The notes under the pieces: model-generated
Seen by the model: only the letters and a program-made list of their open reading frames with translations
Database searches by the model: none
Told to the model about the DNA's origin: nothing
DNA from: JAFGCR01 sp964538225
GTDB taxonomy: Bacteria; Patescibacteriota; Gracilibacteria; UM-FILTER-43-11
Reading direction: 5' to 3'
DNA length: 16,992 nt
NCBI GenBank assembly: GCA_964538225.1
Contig: CAZIDW010000024.1
Location: 1 to 16,992, forward strand
In this document: piece after piece, positions 13,060-16,992 of the stretch
Layout: every line of letters begins with the position of its first letter
Position numbering within the stretch: position 1 is the first letter of the stretch
Translations under genes and position numbers: made by a program

Positions 13060-14754
13060 ATGAAAACGATCAAAAAAATCCTGGCTGGCCTCTTGGTCAG
13101 CATATTTGTTTTTAATACCGGCGCGTTTGCGTTTGATGACATCCCTCAGGATTCCGAATATTTTTATCCGATCCATTATCTCCGCCGGAACGATGTCTTT
13201 CCCGATAAGCCCCTGTTCCGGCCGGATCTCATCATCTCCAAAGCGGAATTTATCAAATACCTGGTCCTGCTCAATAATCCGGATTTTAAAAAAGACATTC
13301 GGATAGACCTTCCGTTTGAAGACACGCGCGACACCGCCTGGTACGCGCCGTATTTTCAGGATGCCCTCCGTCTGGGGATACTCAGCGACCGGCAGAAAAA
13401 GATAAACCCCTACAATAAGCTGACCATTTTTGAGGCACTGGAGCTTTTATTCCATTCCCGCAGCATCCCTATTCCGCGCCGATGGGTGGGCAAAACGCCT
13501 TACACGGACGTGGAAAAGAACAGTCATGTGAAAGCCCTGGTCATGCGCGCGATGGAGTTGGGCGTCGTAAAACCGGAACGGCCGGATTATTTCGGTATCT
13601 ATCACCGCATCAACCGTGCGGAGGCCGCCCGGATAATCTATAAGATGGACCTGGTGGATCTGAGGACCACAGCGAGTTCCCAGCGCCAGGTGATCCAGAC
13701 CTTCGAGCCCCCGCTCCAGAAGATCGTGAGTATTTGGGAGCTCATCAACTCCAGTTACGTGGAGCAGGACAGCCTGCCGGCGGACAAGATGTCCGATGAG
13801 GCCATCCGGGCGATGGTGGATTCACTGGGTGACCCGTACACCGCTTACATGGATTCAGAGCAGAATTCCGCCTTCAGCGATGAGTTTGACGGGGAGATCG
13901 AAGGCATCGGCGCGTTTATAGGGGTGAATGATGAGGGGCGGGTGACCATTGTCGCACCCATTAAGAACTCTCCTGCTGAAAAAGCGGGAGTGCGGGCGGG
14001 AGATATCGTCATGAAAGTAGATGATTTTGACACGGAAGGCGCCACGCTTTACGAGGTAGTCAACCGTATCAAAGGGCCGAAAGGCACTGCCGTGAAACTG
14101 ACCGTTAAACGAAGCACCCGCACGGAAGTGATTGAAGTCACGCGCGACGTGATCACCATCGAACCCCTGGAATACCAGGTGGTCGGGCGGGGGAATATCA
14201 TGCATATCCAGCTGCTGAACTTCAATAAAAACGCGCCCGAAAAGATGCAGGAAGTGGTCGATATCATCTCTAATAACCCCAAGATCAAAGGGGTCATCCT
14301 GGATGTGCGGGACAATCCCGGCGGGCTGCTGGACGTGGCCATCGGCGTATTGAATTTCTTTTTTCCGGCCCAAACCACGGTGGCGCGCATCAAATATAAT
14401 TATTTCAATTTCGCCCAGTCCACCAGCCGGGACGGGGAGCTGAAGGATTACCCCTTGGTCGTTCTGACCAACCAGGGCAGCGCTTCCGCATCCGAAATCG
14501 TAGCCGGAGCCCTGAAAGACCACGGAGCCGCCACGGTGATCGGCGAGACCACGTTCGGCAAAGGCACCGTGCAGGAAGTGAATTATTTCCAGGATTCCAG
14601 CAGTCTGAAACTCACGGTCGCGGAATGGCTGACACCCCATCAGCACAGCATCCAGGATAACGGCATCGAGCCGGATATCAAAGTGGTCAATGATGACACG
14701 GGCGATGATCAGCTGAACCGGGCTATCCAGGAACTTAATAAGAAGATCCGCTGA
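13060..14754 (+). CDS. S41-family C-terminal processing protease with SLH-like N-terminal domain
   Basis: A secreted serine protease of the CtpA/Prc type that trims proteins outside the membrane. From the ATG at 13060 the product has 565 residues. It has a signal peptide (1-24, cleavage likely AFA/FDD) and S-layer-homology-like repeats across about 28-200, including FEDTRDTAWYAPYFQDALRLGI and YTDVEKNSHVKALVMRAMELGV. A PDZ domain spans about 280-352 (GIGAFIG...GDIVMKVDD), followed by the S41 catalytic domain. The Ser/Lys dyad is Ser476 (GSASASE) and Lys501 (FGKGTVQ), with the same 25-residue spacing as E. coli Prc S430/K455. An upstream in-frame ATG at 12952 overlaps glyA and would bury the signal peptide, so it is rejected. 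The SLH part may tether the protease to the cell wall or S-layer. Its UGA stop lies in the first word of array F. No SD. Confidence 0.94.
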   Translation: MKTIKKILAGLLVSIFVFNTGAFAFDDIPQDSEYFYPIHYLRRNDVFPDKPLFRPDLIISKAEFIKYLVLLNNPDFKKDIRIDLPFEDTRDTAWYAPYFQDALRLGILSDRQKKINPYNKLTIFEALELLFHSRSIPIPRRWVGKTPYTDVEKNSHVKALVMRAMELGVVKPERPDYFGIYHRINRAEAARIIYKMDLVDLRTTASSQRQVIQTFEPPLQKIVSIWELINSSYVEQDSLPADKMSDEAIRAMVDSLGDPYTAYMDSEQNSAFSDEFDGEIEGIGAFIGVNDEGRVTIVAPIKNSPAEKAGVRAGDIVMKVDDFDTEGATLYEVVNRIKGPKGTAVKLTVKRSTRTEVIEVTRDVITIEPLEYQVVGRGNIMHIQLLNFNKNAPEKMQEVVDIISNNPKIKGVILDVRDNPGGLLDVAIGVLNFFFPAQTTVARIKYNYFNFAQSTSRDGELKDYPLVVLTNQGSASASEIVAGALKDHGAATVIGETTFGKGTVQEVNYFQDSSSLKLTVAEWLTPHQHSIQDNGIEPDIKVVNDDTGDDQLNRAIQELNKKIR

Positions 14755-14871
14755 TTGACATCTGATTGACAGCTGGCATCTGACACACCTGACATCTGAC
14801 AGCTGACACCTGACAGCTGACTGACATCCATTAACAATCCATTAGCAATCCATCAGATATCGATCAGTATG
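14751..14871 (+). repeat. Word array between ctp and maf (family A, second copy)
   Basis: The ctp-maf spacer is almost wholly words: CTGATTGACAT (14751) and CTGATTGACAG (14762), then a run of 7-nt CTGACAN units (14780-14827, for example 14789, 14796, 14803, 14810, 14821), then 11-nt units CCATTAACAAT (14828), CCATTAGCAAT (14839) and CCATCAGATAT (14850). It contains the ctp stop codon at one end and runs into the maf ATG at the other. It shares the 14-mer CTGATTGACAGCTG and the 15-mer CCATTAGCAATCCAT with the secA leader, in the same order relative to the downstream gene. Confidence 0.8.
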
Positions 14872-15450
14872 TTAAATAAATTAATCCTTGCCAGCAAAAG
14901 CCCTCAGCGCAAACAGATTTTAAAGGATATAGGTATCCGTTTTAAGGCGGTCCCCAGCTATATCGATGAACACGCCAACGGATTAAAGCGCTGGCATGCC
15001 ATTGCTAAGAATATTGCCTTAAGGAAAGCGGAAGCAGTGGCTGAAAAACATCCCGGCAAGTGGGTGCTCGGCTGTGATACATTTGTGGTGCTTTCAGACG
15101 GGAGTTTGTCAATTAAACCCAAAAACCGTGCAGACGCCCGTCGGACTATTGACCGGTACCGCAGGTCTTACTGCGACGTGTATTCCGGGCTTGCCCTCAT
15201 CAACCGGTCGGTCGGCAAACAATGGACGGGCTTTGAAAAGACCCGGCTTTATTTCCGTGATTTCAGTGATGCCGAACGCGAGGAGTATCTGGATTCCGGC
15301 GAGTGGCGCGAACGCTCCGGCTCCATGACCATCGAGGGCAGGGGAGGGAAGTGGATAAAGCGGATCAAAGGAGATTACTGGAATGTGGTGGGTTTACCCG
15401 CAGACTTATTAAAACAGTTTCTGAATGAAATCAAAGACAGTGACCAGTAG
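14869..15450 (+). CDS. maf: Maf-family nucleotide pyrophosphatase
   Basis: Maf proteins hydrolyse non-canonical or modified nucleoside triphosphates to monophosphates (house-cleaning) and are linked to septum formation. The 193-residue product shows the family pattern: LILASKSPQRKQIL (5-18), LGCDTFVV (67-74, Asp70 the likely catalytic base), the Ser-Gly-x-x-L segment VYSGLALI and the C-terminal RSGSMTIEG and NVVGLP motifs. The N-terminal motif reads SPQR where SPRR is usual, and the C-terminal AGxYxIQG motif is replaced by SGSMTIEG. This is therefore a divergent member and its substrate is uncertain. There is no SD; the ATG is fused to the last unit of array F. The C-terminal residues DSDQ and the UAG stop are encoded by the first CAGTGACCAG word of array G. 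Confidence 0.88.
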   Translation: MLNKLILASKSPQRKQILKDIGIRFKAVPSYIDEHANGLKRWHAIAKNIALRKAEAVAEKHPGKWVLGCDTFVVLSDGSLSIKPKNRADARRTIDRYRRSYCDVYSGLALINRSVGKQWTGFEKTRLYFRDFSDAEREEYLDSGEWRERSGSMTIEGRGGKWIKRIKGDYWNVVGLPADLLKQFLNEIKDSDQ

Positions 15451-15492
15451 CCAGTGACCAGGATCGGATTCCGGAGCGCTGGTTTCTGGTCA
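15437..15492 (+). repeat. CAGTGACCAG word array between maf and purA (family B, second copy)
   Basis: CAGTGACCAG occurs at 15438-15447 and 15452-15461 (14-nt step), and TGACCAG (15455-15461) is complementary to CTGGTCA (15486-15492). The maf UAG stop (15448-15450) lies directly after the first word. ACAGTGACCAGTA (15437-15449) is identical to 6388-6400 in the ybaB-mltG spacer. Confidence 0.7.
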
Positions 15493-15505
15493 TAAATTGT
15501 TAAAA

Positions 15506-15534
15506 TTGACTTACTCCCCCCTGTTTGGTACGCT
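15506..15534 (+). promoter_or_regulatory. Promoter candidate for purA
   Basis: TTGACT (15506-15511, 5 of 6 matches), a 17-nt spacer and TACGCT (15529-15534, a weak -10). The start point would be near 15541, just upstream of the ATG at 15560 and downstream of the alternative TTG at 15497. This favours the ATG. Confidence 0.35.
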
Positions 15535-15559
15535 TTTCAAGGTCTTTAAACCCGAATCA

Positions 15560-16876
15560 ATGACTTTTCATATCAAAAACGAAGCCGATATTATAAAAAA
15601 ACTGGGGCAGGTTGTTTATGTTGCCGGCACCCAATGGGGGGATGAAGGAAAGGGGAAACTCGTAGACATCTTTTCCGAACAATATGATGTGATCGCCCGG
15701 TGCGCGGGCGGGGCCAATGCCGGCCACACCATCTGCGTCAGCGAAAAGGGGAAATCCCGCAAATTCATCTTCCATCTGCTCCCGTCCGGCGTCCTGCATA
15801 AAAATAAAGTGTGCGTGATCGGCAACGGCACTGTTATCCATATCCCCACGCTTCTGGATGAGATCGAAGCGCTTAAAAAAGAAGGAATCGACCTGCACGG
15901 CAGGCTGTTTATAAGCGACCGGGCGCATCTGATCTTTGATTACCATAAAGAGATCGATGTCATCCAGGAAAAAGTAAAAGGGGAAACTAAAGTAGGAACC
16001 ACAAAACGGGGAATCGGGCCGGCCTATACCGACAAAGTCTCCCGCATCGGTATCCGGGTAGCCGACCTGGCGGATTTAAACGGGTTTGCCGAAAAATTCA
16101 GACGGAACGCTGAGCGCCATATGAAGTGCTATGGATTTGATTTTGATATTGAAGAAGCGATCAATTACCACAATGATACCGCTGATCTGATTTTACAATA
16201 CGCCGCTGATACCACCGAACTGCTTCATCAGTATCATACCGCCGGCAAGAATATCCTGATCGAAGGCGCGCAAGGGGCGCATCTGGACATCGACCATGGT
16301 ACCTATCCTTACGTGACTTCCTCCAGTACCGTCAGCGGCGGAGCCAGCACCGGTCTGGGATTCCCGCCGAATAAAATCGATAATATCATCGGAATCGTCA
16401 AAGCCTATACCACCCGGGTGGGCGCCGGCCCCTTGCCCACTGAACTCGGCGGGATGGAAGGGAATATGCTCCGCGAGCAGGGGGCGGAATACGGTTCTAC
16501 CACCGGCCGTCCGCGGCGCTGCGGCTGGCTGGATCTGACCGCGGTCAGAAACGCAGTAGGCATCAACGGCGTGACCAGCATCAATCTGACCAAGCTGGAT
16601 GTATTAAGCGGGCTGAAAACCCTGAAGATCGGGACGGGTTATAAACTGGACGGAACCCCCATCGCCTCTATCCCGGCTTCTTTGGATGATTTTGCACATG
16701 TGGAAGTGGACACTGTCGATATGGAAGGGTGGCAGGAAGATATCAGTAAAACAGAGCATTTTTCCGATCTGCCGAAAAACTGCCAGATGTATATCAAAAA
16801 AATCGAAGAACTGGTGGGCGTGCCGGTCAATTTCATCGGCGTGGGCGTCCACCGGAATGAAATGATTTATCGCTAA
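15560..16876 (+). CDS. purA: Adenylosuccinate synthetase
   Basis: PurA joins IMP and aspartate using GTP to give adenylosuccinate, the first committed step to AMP. The 438-residue product has QWGDEGKGK (25-33) with catalytic Asp28, GGANAGHT with catalytic His56 (same 28-residue spacing as D13/H41 of E. coli), TTKRGIGPAY, EGAQGAHLDIDHGTYPYVTSS, TRVGAGPLPTEL and TTGRPRRCGWLDL. The N-terminus is about 15 residues longer than usual before the first strand (VVYVAGTQWGDEG). A TTG at 15497 would add 21 more residues but lies upstream of the candidate promoter's -35. The bases before the ATG (AAACCCGAATCA) show no SD. The enzyme itself appears intact. It is followed by array H. Confidence 0.97.
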   Translation: MTFHIKNEADIIKKLGQVVYVAGTQWGDEGKGKLVDIFSEQYDVIARCAGGANAGHTICVSEKGKSRKFIFHLLPSGVLHKNKVCVIGNGTVIHIPTLLDEIEALKKEGIDLHGRLFISDRAHLIFDYHKEIDVIQEKVKGETKVGTTKRGIGPAYTDKVSRIGIRVADLADLNGFAEKFRRNAERHMKCYGFDFDIEEAINYHNDTADLILQYAADTTELLHQYHTAGKNILIEGAQGAHLDIDHGTYPYVTSSSTVSGGASTGLGFPPNKIDNIIGIVKAYTTRVGAGPLPTELGGMEGNMLREQGAEYGSTTGRPRRCGWLDLTAVRNAVGINGVTSINLTKLDVLSGLKTLKIGTGYKLDGTPIASIPASLDDFAHVEVDTVDMEGWQEDISKTEHFSDLPKNCQMYIKKIEELVGVPVNFIGVGVHRNEMIYR

Positions 16877-16888
16877 CGCACACCTGAC

Positions 16889-16980
16889 GAAATTTGTAAC
16901 TTGTAATTCGTAACTTGTAACTTGCGACAATCGAGTTACCAGTTACAAGTTACGCTCCGAAGGGGCAAATTACAAATTTC
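16889..16980. repeat. Nested inverted GTAACTTG word array after purA (family H)
   Basis: The outer arms GAAATTTGTAA (16889-16899) and TTACAAATTTC (16970-16980) are perfect 11-nt complements. The inner arms GTAACTTGTAACT (16910-16922) and AGTTACAAGTTAC (16941-16953) are perfect 13-nt complements with an 18-nt loop. GTAACTTGTAA also occurs at 16896-16906. An A-rich stretch follows at the window edge. It could form a hairpin after purA; the next gene is not in view. Confidence 0.75.
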
Positions 16981-16992
16981 AAAAAAGTCAAA

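Noticed and set aside
12066..13142. 358-codon minus-strand open frame opposite glyA
   Set aside because: Its product is His/Phe-rich with no domain signal, while the plus strand encodes a complete SHMT.
13855..14646. 263-codon minus-strand open frame opposite the S41 protease gene
   Set aside because: Antisense shadow of conserved PDZ and catalytic coding sequence.
14755..14771. TTGACA hexamers in the ctp-maf array as maf promoters
   Set aside because: No -10-like hexamer lies 16-18 nt downstream of either copy.
14751..14871. CRISPR array
   Set aside because: Units are 7-11 nt with no spacers of constant length, and no cas genes are present.
15497..15559. TTG start giving PurA 21 extra residues
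   Set aside because: A rare start codon upstream of the candidate promoter, with no family-like sequence in the extension. The ATG at 15560 already gives more than the usual N-terminus.
1..16992. Alternative genetic code with UGA read as glycine
   Set aside because: UGA ends der, the DsbA-like gene, the DUF305 gene, the cyclo-ligase gene and ctp at the expected family lengths, and no in-frame UGA is needed in any gene.

Overview
The window looks like a chromosomal segment of a small-genome, uncultivated bacterium, most likely of the Patescibacteria/CPR radiation. The evidence is a short bS21, a compact SecA, a FecR-type membrane-anchored protein built of Ig-like modules, an S41 protease carrying an S-layer-homology-like region, and near absence of Shine-Dalgarno (SD) sequences. 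UGA is used as a normal stop (der, ctp, the DsbA-like gene), so the UGA=Gly code of Gracilibacteria/Absconditabacteria does not apply. A finer placement (Peregrinibacteria-like, for example) is only a guess. A run of 10 Ns at 4359-4368 shows that this is an assembled scaffold.

Layout. At the left end, on the minus strand, is secA, whose 3' end is cut by the window. It is divergent from a plus-strand FecR/Ig-module surface protein, and the two appear to use back-to-back promoters that share one -35 region. A minus-strand block follows: ybaB (nucleoid protein), mltG (peptidoglycan terminase) and an AT-rich DUF305 membrane-protein gene. Divergent from it, rpsU (bS21) and der (ribosome-assembly GTPase) run on the plus strand. 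A DsbA-like lipoprotein gene on the minus strand converges on der. The rest is on the plus strand: dnaX, 5-formyl-THF cyclo-ligase, glyA and an S41 C-terminal protease with gaps of only 20-26 nt (a likely operon), then maf and purA, each behind its own repeat-filled spacer.

How the genes work together. Almost everything is housekeeping: secretion, envelope maturation, ribosome assembly and translation, replication, folate/one-carbon metabolism and purine synthesis. SHMT (GlyA) makes 5-formyl-THF as a side product and the cyclo-ligase next to it recycles that compound. SecA, FecR protein, MltG, DsbA-like lipoprotein and the SLH-like protease all concern the cell surface.

The striking part is between the genes. 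At least eight spacers hold quasi-tandem and inverted arrays of short words (7-14 nt), each spacer with its own vocabulary. Some vocabularies recur at distant loci: secA leader and ctp-maf spacer; mltG-ybaB and maf-purA spacers. Several arrays begin exactly at, and supply, the stop codons of flanking genes. They occur between divergent, tandem and convergent genes alike, so terminators alone do not explain them. A second notable pattern is that rpsU is the only one of 14 genes with a strong SD, and its leader can form hairpins. This is reminiscent of the bS21 autoregulation described in Bacteroidota.
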